Shown piece after piece: positions 20,610-31,995 of a stretch of DNA of 64,000 nucleotides. A program made the translations under genes and the position numbers. The stretch spans positions 1 through 64,000 of the forward strand of contig BSBM01000425.1 in assembly GCA_027924585.1 (NCBI GenBank). The letters run 5' to 3'. The notes beneath the pieces are model-generated. The model was not told where the DNA came from, did not search any database, and saw only the letters and a list, made by a program, of their open reading frames with translations. The stretch comes from Larix kaempferi. Lineage: Eukaryota; Streptophyta; Pinopsida; Pinales; Pinaceae. Each line of letters begins with the position of its first letter. Within the stretch, counting starts at the first letter, position 1.

Positions 20610-21993
20610 TCACCGTAGTAAATTAGACATGCCTTGCAGACTTTGGAGTTGTCGCAAGGTGCGAGGAGGAGGTAGATTTACAATCGCCTCTACTTTCAGT
20701 GGGTCGACCATTATGCCATGACTAGAGATAATGAAGCCCAGTAGACATCCCGATTCGACACAGAACACACACTTATTAGGATTCAAACGAATCTTATATT
20801 TTCTGCATCTTTCAAACACCTGTCTAAGATGAGCTGGATGATCCTGTCTCTTTCGAGATCGCGCTAGGAGATCATCCAAGTAAGGTTCTACTATGTGTTT
20901 GATATCATGAAAAGCGAAATTGATCGCATGCTGGAAGGTAGCTCCAGCATTCTTCAAGCCAAGTGGCATCTTCCGGTAAGCAAAGGTCCCCCATGGGAAA
21001 ATGAAAGCTATTTTATGTTGATCCTCAGGTTTGATTTGTATTTGCTTGTATCTCGAAAATCCATCCATGAAAGTGAACATCTCATGTCCCGCACAAGCAT
21101 CTATGATTTAATCGATAAACGGTGTAGGATAGTTATCTTTTGGACAAGCTTTGTTCATGTCTCGGAAGTCAGTACAGACTCTAATGGTACCTTACTTCTT
21201 CAACCACAACGGGGTTTGAAACCCATTCCGTCATGTCAATCGGATAGATGAAACTGACTTTAAGCAACTTTTCAACCTCCGCCTTGATGGTGGCCACTTT
21301 TCTAGGGTTCATAGGATAGAGCTTTTGTCTCACAGGTTTTGCGTTAGGGTATGTCGTGATGACATGCTCCATGATGGCTGGGTCTATACCTGGCATTTCC
21401 TCATATGACCAGGCAAAAACATCACGGAATTCTTTAAAAAAATTTGTATACAGAGCGATCTCTTCTGGAGAACAGTCTGCACCAATAAAAATGTTTTCCA
21501 TGACCCTGAGTTTGGTGGAAATGTTGATCAGAAGTGTTCTTAATATGTTAGCTATATTTCCCTCAGCATAAACAGCTCTCGAAGTAGAAGGAAAAGATGA
21601 CAAATCAACCAATCCATCGGGTCTCAGAGGGAATTCCCCTCTCTCAATCCTATCTAGATCCGACAGCATGTAGGACCTGTGATGCATATGTTCCCATGGT
21701 TGGTCCAGGCCCATCATGAATTCTAAGATGGCTTCATTAGACAGCAAAACCATGTCTAAACAATCAAATGAGTGAGTGGAATTCAGTGACCATGCCGGAG
21801 CATAGTCCATATCTAACTCAGCAGAGACTGGCGGAGTCATGATATGTTCCATTGCAGCATGTTGTGTTTCCATATAGGCCACTTTTGCAATGGATGGAGG
21901 CACAAAAGGTTCTGATGTAATGGGAAGGATCCAAGGATCATTTCTTAAACCAACCGTGAATGTTTCGGTAGTAGTACCCACATCAGAACGCAT
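20610..21993 (-). pseudogene. pol: Reverse transcriptase with N-terminal spacer, gypsy copy A
   Basis: 21993-21181 holds the spacer and RT fingers (DVFAWSYEEMPGID, AKPVRQKLYP, EVEKLLKVSFIYP, WVSNPVVV). A 1-base frameshift near 21190 moves the frame. CTDFRDMNKACPKDNYP follows, with TAA after FID where the related element has Gln. 21080-20610 holds MDGFSRYKQIQI, GTFAYRKMPLGLKNAGATFQ, YLDDLLARS (the YxDD active site), LNPNKCVF, LGFIIS and LQSLQGMSNLLR. Order and motifs are typical for Ty3/gypsy, closest in feel to Tat. Confidence 0.92.
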
Positions 21994-22224
21994 AAAAAGA
22001 ATAGGGGAGGGGAGGTCGAAAGTGCCTATTAATGAACCGTAAAGCCCTGCTCCTAAACTTTCATTAACCAGGGCGGTTTGATCAACTAATGGAATTGTGG
22101 TCTCTGAAGAAGTCTAGTTGTTTCTCTAAGTGAAAGAAAGCTCATTGACTGTAACGACCTTACCTTCAAACGGGAACATAAAAACTTAGAAAACTACCAA
22201 TGCAATAGCTCGCATGGCATATGT

Positions 22225-22981
22225 CTAGCTCCTGCCTAATAACATATTGTAATCAAGCGGAGTGTTCAGAACTTCTACTTCTATAGCAACTGTCTTACTA
22301 GCCAATGTGACATCAAATGATGGCAAAACCACATGTGGATGGAAAGTCCTGCCATAAAATGCAGTAAGTAGTGTGTTAGAATGGGCTAACTCGGGGGAAT
22401 GCAAAGCTTTCCAACAAGAAATTGACATTATGCAGGTCAACATGCCCTCATCTACGACAGCTCGTCTGATGGTCATTGGGCCATGGACGACTTCAATCTG
22501 AAGAGAAACGTGGTAGGGAAACCAGTATTTGATATCAGCCATATCAAATCATGTAGACATGTTAGAGGATTCCATACTTGCAATAGCTACCAGAAGTGCA
22601 TTCCGTTGTAAAGGACAACTTGCAAGACTTCTAAGGTAGACATGGCACAAGGGGTTTGGGCTAAATCCTCAACCACATTGTAGTTGGAGGAAGCCTGAGT
22701 GTTGGGATTTTGCGATGCCCATTTCAAGACACCTTTCGGGATCTTGGGCATTGGGTCCACAGGTATGTGGAGTGGAGCAGAGGATTCTGGAATCTCTTTA
22801 TCCTTTCTGTGCATCCAGGGTATAATTCTTGGCTCTCGTTTGTAAGAGTGCATCCGAATTAACCATATTAATAAAAGTTTGATCAATCGTAGCATGTGTA
22901 GTGCCCCCAGTATTGGAGGTGCCAGAAGCTGAGCTCTGCCCCTTAGGGAATGGATCTTTTGTACGACAGGCTTCTTTTCTC
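22225..22981 (-). pseudogene. Gag-Pol linker and aspartic protease, gypsy copy A
   Basis: The linker reads TKDPFPKGQSSASG, then shifts frame and continues IPKGVLKWASQNPN and DLAQTPCAMSTLEVLQ; both parts have counterparts in the other family. The protease frame is 22542-22225: VVDEGMLTCIMSISCWKAL corresponds to the intact DEGAS motif at 56349-56792, so Ala-Ser at the active site is now Met-Leu. It closes with DYNMLLGRS. A Ser/Gly-poor DEG form of the motif is shared by both families. Confidence 0.8.
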
Positions 22982-25234
22982 ATAATAGCTTCTGGGCTTC
23001 TTCAAGCAGAGGGCATTGGTGAGTAAGGTGGTCCTGCTTGCAAAGTTTACAAGGTAACTTAACCTTCTTTTTCTCTTTGTTACCCTCCTCAACATTCTCT
23101 TTTTTGGGATTTTGATGGTTCCCATCTGCTTTCTTTCCCTTTTTTTATTATTGGGCTGTCGAGGGCCCTTTTGATTATTCTAAACCTGGTTAACAGATTC
23201 AAAAGTAGAAGGAGAGGTTGTGACGGAAGAAACTTCTACAGTCAATTGTTTGACAGATAAGGCATGAACCTATTTGGTCAATGCTTCGAAAGCTGCAAAG
23301 TCAACTGAACCCACTATGCCATCAACATGTGGTCCAGGTTTAGGTCTACTAAGATCGATATTCGATCACGGTGCATCAAGTATGATCTCATATGGTAACC
23401 CGGATTGTGCATAAACGAGATCTAACGGCTGGGTCCATAGGATGGTTTCTTCCTCGTTAGACACTTCATATGTAGCTACTTCCTTAGAAATGTAAGGAAG
23501 GAGTGATTTCAAATACCACTCAAGAAGGAATTCTAGAGGTATGTTGGCTTTAATGAGCCTCTTCCGTCTTTGCCACTCCTGAATGTGATCAGATAAATGA
23601 GTGCCTTTATTTTTTCTAAATGTAGACAAAAGGTCTGTTCTGGCATCATGCCGAACAGGAAGCTAGAAGTGATTCAAAAAGACAGTCGCGAGATCCCCAA
23701 AATTAAAGAATGTCGCTGCAGGTAACTCAATGTACCATTTGGCTGCAGCACCGGTTAAAGTCCTTTAAAACAGTCTCAATCTAATGGAATCTTCATTTAA
23801 TGAGTTTGAGGAGCACCATAAATGGAAAGTAGTGACATGGTCACCAGGGTCTTCACCTGTTTTGCCTTCGAACTTTGGAATGTCCGAAGGTAAATTGGTA
23901 GGAACTCGTTGCCATGTAGCATTATGATACACTCGATCATTGGTCAGTTTGGAAAGATCTGGCAAATTTAAAGTTTCCAAAAATGGTAAACGAGGCCGGT
24001 AAGACAGTATTTGATAAGCTGGGGTTGAAAAAGGGGAACCACCCATAGCTTGACCCATGAACTGCTGGTAGGGGTTGCCCCTAGCCGTCTGCTGGTAGGG
24101 GTTACCCCCAACCATCTGTTGGTAAGGGTTTCCCCCAACCATCTGCTGCTATGGGTTTCCACCTACCATCTATTGATAGGGGTTGCCCCCAGCTACTTAT
24201 TGGTAGGGGTTGCCCCTTGCCATCTGTTGTTGTGAAAAAGTATTATTGAAATTTCCCCACCCATATGAAAGCAGGTTAGTGCTCTGTGGGTTTGTCCATT
24301 GTGGCTGGTTGTTAGCCCCTCCATATTGCTGGTTAAAAATATTACCCCCTCCTCCTAAAAATAAGGAAAAATGGACATTACCTGCAGGCATATTACATTG
24401 ATTCATGTTGGGACCTGCAAAGGTATTGAAACTAGTGGTAGCTGACGTAGACAGTGTGGTCATGGTACTCATGACAGGCACAGTTGCAGAAGCACTTGGC
24501 CCTACAGCGAGTGTGGAAATCCAAGTACTGGGTATATGATATAATGGTTGAAATGCAGGAGGTGGCACTAAATTGGCTGTACTGCTAGGTCAAACAATAG
24601 GTGTAGAGGTAGATGCCATAGTTGTTGAACTCGGCATACCTAATGTACCAGTATTAAAACTGAAAGATAGAGTGGACATAGAGGTTGTCTGTGCCGAACT
24701 AGGTGTAGTAGTAAAAGGAGGATTTACAGTGTTAGTGTTCATACCTATGGTGGGAGTTTGTGGAACTCCTTGTTCACCTCCTAGAGTAGACATCAAATGT
24801 CCAGGCAAGAAATTATATGCACTGTAATCAGGCTACTGGAAACCAACGGGTAACAGAAGCAGATTTCTAGGATTGGTCAGAGGAGGATTAAAGGGAGTGT
24901 TGTACTCTGCAGCAGTAAGATCTTCAATCTCAACTGAACTAAAATGTTGTTGATCTAGAGTACTCAGTTGTGGTTCCTCAGGAACCTCTATTTCATGGTT
25001 TTCTATTGCAGTTTGTTGTTCTTCAGGAAACTCAATTTCAAGTGGTAGTTCCTCAGGAATTCCTATTTCAATATTTTCTGTTGTAAAAATTTCCTCAGGA
25101 AGTTCTATTTCAAGATTGGTTTCCGAAGAAACACTGGGGTTTACCCACTGTCATCTAGCTAGCGATAATGGTTCTGTTCTAAGTGGCAGAAGGTTTTGAA
25201 GCCTTCTTGATCTACAAAGTTCTTGGTTCTCCAC
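22982..25234 (-). pseudogene. gag: Gag, gypsy copy A
   Basis: One frame of about 750 codons, with stops. It probably starts at the former ATG now GTG at 25234 (VENQELCRSRRLQ; the related Gag starts MAWSPTLCCSRQL). Four acidic repeats of the EIELPEE type follow (about 25120-24970), then a Ser/Thr/Asn-rich stretch, then the 9-residue GNPYQQMVG repeats (24056-24236). The Gag core begins LPDLSKLTNDRVYHN and IPKFEGKTGEDPGDHV, and continues at 23629-23366 with FRKNKGTHLSDHIQEW and WYLKSLLPYISKEV. A zinc knuckle CX2CX3HX4C (CKLCKQDHLTHQC) lies near 23050-23010. Its frame ends at a TGA at 22982-22984. Confidence 0.85.
24056..24236 (-). repeat. 27-bp coding tandem repeat (GNPYQQ) in Gag, copy A
   Basis: Six to seven 27-bp units encode variants of MVGGNPYQQ. 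Three units carry a stop in place of Gln or Tyr. The related Gag has a single GGNPY and its own NVGGGN-type repeats instead, so expansion was lineage-specific. Confidence 0.85.
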
Positions 25235-27228
25235 GATTATATATATAAATAAAACTAGAAAACCTAGTGTCCACTAAGACTAGGGGGCAAACAACATGCC
25301 AACTAAAAAGTCCTAAGTATGCAAACCAAGCAAAGGAGATGCATTCTGGAGAAGAGTCTAGGTTGATGAGGGCCCAGAACAAATCAAAGAAGGATGAAGA
25401 ACAGTTACCCGGGGTCCACAATACAATGACTAAGGCTGCAAGCACTGGAATCACCCAACTGCCCTCCCAAAGACCTACAAGGGATTTCCTCCCATGTCTG
25501 TCCTAGGTACAGCAGATATACCCTCTGCTGTCACCTGTGTATGAACCTATGGTTAGATACTAAGGATACCACAACACCAAAAACTCTTGGGGGAACAGTC
25601 TCTGGTCAAATTAGAAGGCGTGGGTAGGGTAATTGAGCCCGAAACTCAAAAGAGTCCCCAAATGTGATCCAATCCTGGTATATGCTCGAAACAGAAAGTA
25701 GGAGGAGTATTCCCAACAATCTGATCTCACAAGACCTACTACATAGATCCCAGGAAAGCTTTGAGTGAAATGGGTTTACCTGTGATAGTCGAACTACGAT
25801 TTTTGCGTAATGTGTGATCTTGAGTGGTTTAAGGTGATTTAAACTCAAGATCCTAACCAAGACTAGTTGGTGTAGTGTATCCCTAAAAAGAAAAATTGTT
25901 TCTATTTAATTTTATTAAAGATTTTTAAGGGCTGTTATTACTCAAAAGGTAGTGCATTTGTGTGGCGTGGTTGCAACAAAAAAGAAAAAGTGCATAAATT
26001 CTAAATTTCGACAACAAAACTTTTTTTTTATTTTTTCATTTAAAGTTCTTTCCAAACTGAAAAAACTGAGCAAATCTAATTAAATTTATTTTTTGTTTTC
26101 TTTTGAAATTGTACACAAAATAATCTATGCTATCTTGCAACAAATATAAGCCTTATTAATCTTAAGCTACCAATTTTTTTTTTCTTTTTCTGTTATTATA
26201 AATGAAAAAGAACTATAAACATGGAAAGCAAATAAGACTTGTGTGCAATGTGTAAGTATGGCTAAAAATGGTTTCGAAGCTTACACCTGTCAAGGCACTA
26301 TCTCAACAAAGACTTGTCCTACAGGTTTTTTGCAAAAAAAAAACCTTCATACTCGGAAACAAAGTGGGGAGAAGACAAAGTAGAAAGATACTTAAAACCG
26401 GGAATCCAACACAAAAGGACTAACCCAAAGCATCAAACCCTAAGGTAGGAAAGCAAGCTAACAACCACCCTACTAATACAAGGACTGAGAAATGAATCAG
26501 CCTAAAGCACTTTAAACACACTTGAAACCAAAAAAGACAAAAAGTCAAAAAAGGTTGGAAATCAACAAGTTCGGAAGACACCCTAAAGGCTCCAAAACAG
26601 ACCAAACCCTAAAACAAAGGATAAGATAGGTAAAGAGCCATCAAATATTGCTACAAATAGTGAATGCAAAAGCATACAGGTTTGTAAATCAGCAACATAC
26701 AGTCAAGGCAAGAATAAATGGAAGTGTTCACCAAAGAACAAAGCCTAGTCTTCCAAAAGAGTTATAAATAGTCCAAACATTCCACAAGTAAGCAAGTGAT
26801 CTAAAGATGGTAAAAAGACTCAAAGAAAGGTTCTAAGACTTAAAGAAAAGTTATAAACCTCAAATACCAGTCAAGAAGATCTAAAAGTAAAGTTAGAACA
26901 CCACCGAAAGGGCAGAAAACTCAAACAAACCACTAACAGAAGGCTACAGGAATATACCCTACTATGCAGTAGGGAAACTAGTGCTCCTGAAGAGATGGGT
27001 GCTACTGTATGTATAGCAAAGTAGCGTATGGACACTACTGTATGTATAACAAAGTAGTGCTCAGGTCTTAAAAAGTTAAAAACTGACTTTGAAAAGATGC
27101 AAAAAGACTGATTCAAGCAGAGAAAAACAAGCGGGGGGGTACCTACAGGGTCTCTCAACACATAAAAGGAGTTGAAATGGTTCTGGGAAGACAAACAAAA
27201 AAGGTTTCCTAGAGCAAAAACACAATTA
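25235..27228 (-). other. Long 5' leader of gypsy copy A
   Basis: About 2 kb between PBS and Gag without a supported gene. It holds AT-rich stretches (25870-26230), A-rich purine sequence (26300-26900) and a hairpin cluster at 26955-27064. A block near 25540-25650 is recognisable in the other family near 59800-59920 (GGGTAGGGTA followed by AGCCCGAA). Leaders of this size are usual in Tat/Ogre-like elements. Confidence 0.7.
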
Positions 27229-27246
27229 TCCCCAGCGGAGTCGCTA
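27229..27246 (-). other. Primer-binding site of gypsy copy A
   Basis: On the - strand it reads TAGCGACTCCGCTGGGGA, three bases from the LTR end. The other family has TGGCGACTACGCTGGGGA. The TGGCGACTCCGCTGGGGA type is, to my recollection, used by Tat/Ogre-type elements. The second base has changed G to A here. Confidence 0.8.
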
Positions 27247-27249
27247 GTC

Positions 27250-28280
27250 TATTGGGGGGAAAAAATACCCTATAGTAAGGAAACGAGTACTATCAACTGA
27301 AAGGGGATGATAGGTAAGCGTATTAACTGCGTTACAGAGATGTTCATGAAAGGAAATAGGTTATAGGACTTGAGAACATACTTTTCAAATGACGTTCGAT
27401 CCTAGCTCTTATTCGATCTTGAGCCTCGATCCTCAAGTCAACCAACCGTTCAATAAACCTGCAATACAAGTACCTTTCTCAGTGTATCTTTGATAATATA
27501 TAATGATGAAAAAGACAAAGCAACTTAAATCTCCAATATTAACCAAAATAGATCCAAACAAGTATATCACTTCATTGAACACTTAATTTGGGACAAGAAA
27601 GACGCTTCAACCTTTTACTGTCAAATGCAAATTGATGTTACAAAATATACCTGACTTTGTGACATGCTCCTGCAACTTGATCCTGGGGTCTTGCTCTTCT
27701 CTAGCTTGGATATCTTCCAGCATAAACTCCTCCAATGCAAGCTTCTCTTTAAAAGTCTCCTAATAAAATTCATGTCTCTAACCCCTCTCTTTATTCTTCA
27801 TTGTATTTATAGGACAAGAGAAGTAGTTCAGGTCGAGAGATGGTTATGGAGGAAGTTGGGGAAGTTGGGAAACCAACTACAACTAACCTCTTCATGAAAT
27901 CAATTATTTTTTACTCATCTTTTGAGATGTATGCTACTATTGCTCAGTGAAGTAGTGCTCAGGGCGCTATTATAGTGCTTGTAAACTAGCACTCATCACT
28001 TTTTGAATGTTGAGCGCTACTCTACTGAAGAGGATTAGCGCTCATGACGCTTGAGCGCTACTATTACACACTGAAGTAGGGTACAGGCGCTAGTCTATTG
28101 AAGTAGAATAGCACTCATGTCTTAAAATGACATTTTTAGTGTTATTCCAGTATTGTCAGGAGGTGGAGTAATTCAAAGTCTCATCCGGGATCAACATGCT
28201 CCTCCATCCAAGTTGTCCTTTTGTGTGATCAATAGCTCAAGATGATCATGGATGGAGAGGTGCAGGTTTAACCTATAACA
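27250..28280 (-). repeat. 5' LTR of gypsy copy A
   Basis: 1031 bp, identical in length to the left LTR and about 7% diverged. The terminal TG has become TA (TATTGG). On the - strand TATAAATA (complement of 27804-27811) is a good TATA box for the gag-pol transcript. The inverted-repeat cluster lies at 27929-28118. Confidence 0.94.
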
Positions 28281-29910
28281 ACTTCTTGGCCTAGGTCTAA
28301 TCCCCATTGCTTTCTCTCTCCCCAAACCTCATAACACCCCCTCTCTCATATAGGCCTAATCCCCATAGCTTTCTCTCTCCCCAAACCTCATAACACCCTC
28401 CCTCTCTCTCTCTCTAACCATACCCCCCTCTCTCTCCCTAACCCACCCTCTTTCTCTCTCTCCTACTCTGAACACTAACCAACCCACCCCCTATCTCTCT
28501 GCAACTGTCCCCCACTGTCTCTCACAACTCCACACCCTAGTCTCCTCAAATATACCCCCCTTCTCTTTAACTTCCATACTCGTCCTCTATCCCCTTACAC
28601 TCCTCATCTCTATCTCTTTTTCTCCCCCAAATCCACTCCTCCAACCTACCTCTAATAACCCCCAACCTCGGCTCTCTCTCTCTCTTTCAAACCCCTACTA
28701 TTACACCTATTTGTAACACCACCCCTTTCTCTCTCTACTTACTCCCTAACAACCCGCCTATCTCTCCTTAGCACACACACACTCATCCCAGTACTCCCAC
28801 CTGAAAAAATACTCCCTTCATATCTCTCTCTTCCACCTACTCCCCATAACCCTTAGTAACCCTCTTCACTGTCTTTCTCTCTATGTCCTCCCCTAACAAT
28901 TACTATCCCCATTATCTCTCCCTCTCTCCCGTAATACCAATAACCACTCCCACTCTATCTCTCTCTTTATATATCCCCCCTTTATCCATAATCCCTACCT
29001 GTACTAACACTCTTCCTCTACCCTACCCCTAATCTCTCTTCCTCTTTCTCTCTCTCTCTCCCCCTCCCTCTCTCTCCCTCTCTCTCTCCCTCCCTCTCTC
29101 TCTCCCTCCCTCTCTACCCCCAACCACCTATTCCTAAACTATATATCAACTCTCTCTAACTACTCCCCTCCTCCCCAACCCCATTCCACCCCCTACCACT
29201 AATCACCACCCCCTCATCTCTCTCTTTCTATCACTCCGTATGTCTATCTCTCTCAATCCCCAACTCCAACAACCCATAACCCCCACCTTTATCTTTTCCC
29301 CTACTCCCTAACACCCCCCACACACCCCATTACTCACACCCCTACCATTAACCCCCTCCTTTGTCTCTCTTTCTCCCCTCCTACCCCTAATCATTACTAA
29401 AGGTCTCTATCACTCTCTGTCTCCCTTACTCTCTCACCTACCCCTAACATCTCTCTCTATCTTTCTCACATAGATACACTCACCTCCCTAATCCTACCCC
29501 TATAACTAACCTTGCTTCTCTCTGTCATCTCCCACCTACATCCCTAATACTTACTAAATCCCTCTCTCACTCTCTCTCCCCCATACTTGTCCACCTACCC
29601 CAATCCCCACCTATTCCTATCTCCAATAACTGCTTAAAACACACCCTCTCTCCCTCTCTCTCTCTGTCTACCATAAACCCACCCTCTCTCTCTCTCTCTC
29701 TATCTCCCCTACTATGAACATTAACAATCCCACCTCTCTCTCTCTCCCCACCCCCATCTCTCTTTATGCATGGCTCTCTCTCTCTCTCCCCAAAATTCAC
29801 ACCCCCTACTCCTCAAAAATACCCCCTCTTATCTCTTACTACCATACTCCTACCCCTACAACTAACCCCCATCCCTCTTTCCCTCTTCCTTTCCCTCTAC
29901 CCCCCCTACT
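28281..29910. repeat. Pyrimidine-rich satellite array, third block
   Basis: Same family as 1-4766, for example the phrase with AACCAACCCACCCCCTATCTCTCTGC..ACTGTCCCCC near 28480, corresponding to about 1625. It has a local ~56-bp duplication at 28300-28400 (TAATCCCCATTGCTTTCTCT / TAATCCCCATAGCTTTCTCT) and dense CCCTC/CTCTC tracts at 29040-29115. No gene is seen. Confidence 0.85.
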
Positions 29911-30574
29911 TGTGTTGGAGAAAACTCACTATGGCTTGGGAGACCACTACAGACAGCTGACTACCAGAAATTAACTCAATTCCCAGAACTATGCTATTAT
30001 AAATGACAATGCTAAGATAATGGAGAATGTAACCAACCTCAATCCAAACATTTGAAGTAGATCTCCATTGGAACTTTTCCAATCCGTGCACTTGAATCTG
30101 CAAATTAGTCTTGACAGCCAATATACAACAAGTACATATAATATATAATGACATTAACATCATCAGAAGCAATGGCCCATGATTTAACAAGTAAATGCAA
30201 CCCAATGTAAGATAAACAACATTTACAACATTAATGGACGAGAATATGAATATTTCTATTAATAAACAAGAAGAAGTACAATGTGATATGACCTCTTGTC
30301 GACAACCAATCTGAACCAAGATCTGGATCAATCCACTTGTGCCTCCACCACTTCAATCCTCCATGAATGGAAAACTCAAACTATGGTAGGATTTTGGAAG
30401 GTGAACATAAAGGGTTCACAACTACAAGGATCAATGAGTTTAGACTCAAGATAGGGCAAAAATCCACTAGAGTTCTCTTGCTTTTCTTTCTCCTCCCGTC
30501 CATAAGCCATATGTGCTCAATATATAGTCCTCCCGTATATAAGCCATATGTGCTCAATATATAGTCCTCCCAAA
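29911..30574 (-). mobile_element. Truncated LTR of the second gypsy family at the duplication junction
   Basis: It starts TGTGTTGGAGAAAACTC and matches the full LTR at 47768-48694 up to TAGTCCTCCCAAA, where it stops and satellite follows. Its presence shows that element 3 was already in place when the 17.85-kb block was duplicated. The open frame 29906-30331 on the - strand is LTR sequence. Confidence 0.93.
30498..30571. repeat. 37-bp direct repeat at the duplication junction
   Basis: Two copies of a 37-bp LTR stretch (30498-30534 and 30535-30571) differ at two bases (GTCCAT/GTATAT). The uninterrupted LTR at 48354-48390 has only one. The copied segment includes the TATATATTG box of this LTR (complement). 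Confidence 0.93.
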
Positions 30575-30964
30575 TCTCTCTCTCTCTCTCTGAAACCCCT
30601 ACTCATCCACTTACCCATAACCCCACCCATCTCTCCCACTAATTCATGAACTCACCCCACTCTCTTTCTCTCTCTTACCTCCATTCTCTTACATGTACAA
30701 CTAACCCTTATCTATATCTCTCTCTCCGTTCCTCCCCCTAACCCTTACTAATATCATCTATCATTCACTTTCTCCCCTACTCCTCCAACTACACCTATCC
30801 CCGACTACTTTCTTTGTCTTGTAACCCCCTAATACCCAACCCTCCTCTATTTATCTCTCTTACACACTCAGTCCCCTAATCCTACTCCTACCCCTACCAC
30901 TACCCCACCTCTCTCTCTCTAATGCTTACTAACACCCTCTCTCATTCTATCTCTCATATACTCC

Positions 30965-31995
30965 TGTTGGTGGGAAACACTACGCTATAGTAAGGAAATG
31001 AATACTATCAACTGAAAGGGGATGACAGGTAAGCATATTAACTGCGTCACAGAGATGTTCATGAAAGGAAATAGGTTATAGGACTTGAGAACATAACTTT
31101 TGAATGACATTCGATCCTAGCTCTTAATCGATCTTGCGTTCGATCCTCAAGTCAACCTCTCGTTCAATAAACCTGCAATACAAGTACCTTTCTGAGCGTA
31201 TCTTGGATAATATATAATGATGAAAAAGACAAAGCAACTTAAATCTCCAATATTAACCAAAACAGATCCAAACAAGTATATCACTTCAATGAACACTTAA
31301 TTTGGGACAAGAAAGATGCTTCAACCTTTTATTGTCAAATGCAAATTGATGTTACAAAATATACCTAACTTTGTGACATGCTCCTGCAACTTGATCCTGG
31401 GGTCCTGCTCTTCTCTGGCTTGGATATCTTCCAGCATAAACTCCTCCAATGCAAGCTTCTCTTTAAAAGTCTCCTAATAACATTCAAGTCTCTAACCCCT
31501 CTCTTTATTCTTCCTTGTATTTATAGGACAAGAGAAGTAGTTTAGGTCAAGATATGGTTATGGAGGAAGTTGGGGAAGTTGGGAAACCAACTGCAACTAA
31601 TCCTCTTCATGAAATTAATTATTTTTTAATCATCTTTTGAGATGTACGCTACTATTGCTCAGTGAAGTAGCGTTGAGGGCGCTATTATAGTGCTTGTAAA
31701 CTAGCGCTCATCACTTTTTGAATGTTGAGCGCTACTTTGCTGAAGAGGAGTAGTGCTCATGAGGCTTGAGCGCTATTATTACACACTGGAGTAGGGTACA
31801 GGGGCTAGTCTATTGAAGTAGAGTAGCGCTCATATCTCAAAATGACATTTTAAGGATTTTTCTAGTCTTGTCAGGAGGTGGAGTAAGTCAAAGTCTCATC
31901 TGGGATCAACATGCTCCTCCATCCAATTTGTCCTTTTGTGTGATCAACAGCTCAAGATAATCATGGACAGAGAGGTGCAATTTTAACCTATAACA
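30965..31995 (-). repeat. 3' LTR of gypsy copy B
   Basis: Counterpart of 13112-14142, nearly identical to it. The hairpin cluster lies at 31644-31833, and the PPT (31996-32007) follows. The 3' non-coding region continues to 34326 with the same ~140-bp and ~97-bp arrays. Confidence 0.94.

Larger units (their letters stand above)
13112..28280 (-). mobile_element. Tat-like Ty3/gypsy LTR retrotransposon, copy A
   Basis: 15,169 bp, transcribed on the - strand. Its 5' LTR is at the right (27250-28280) and 3' LTR at the left (13112-14142), each 1031 bp and about 7% diverged (roughly 74 differences by hand count). Flanks are ACTCC (13107-13111) and ACTTC (28281-28285), a target duplication with one change. 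Order on the - strand is PBS, about 2-kb leader, Gag, protease, RT, degenerate RNase H, integrase, archaeal-type RNase H, 3' region with tandem repeats, PPT. A spliced gene lies on the opposite strand at 16820-18055. RT (FMDGFSRYKQI, YLDDLL) and dual RNase H resemble the plant Tat lineage. Frameshifts and stops make it defective. Confidence 0.93.
12722..30574. repeat. Tandem segmental duplication, copy A (17,853 bp)
   Basis: Copy A contains satellite 12722-13111, the whole gypsy element 13112-28280, satellite 28281-29910 and the first 664 bp of an LTR of the element-3 type. It corresponds base for base to 30575-48394. The offset is 17853 at the left and 17857 at the right because of four net single-base insertions in copy B. 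Copy A alone has an extra 37-bp repeat at 30498-30571. Only about two to three dozen differences were noticed by eye. Both LTRs, the target sites and flanking satellite are shared, so this is a duplication of DNA and not two insertions. Confidence 0.95.

Noticed and set aside
24056-24236. CRISPR-like short repeats
   Set aside because: The 27-bp units are contiguous with no spacers and encode part of Gag. The genome is eukaryotic.
29906-30331. 141-codon - strand frame inside the LTR (also 47763-48188, 61306-61527)
   Set aside because: It lies wholly within the LTR of element 3, is rich in hydrophobic residues from AT-rich DNA, and is broken in the other LTR.
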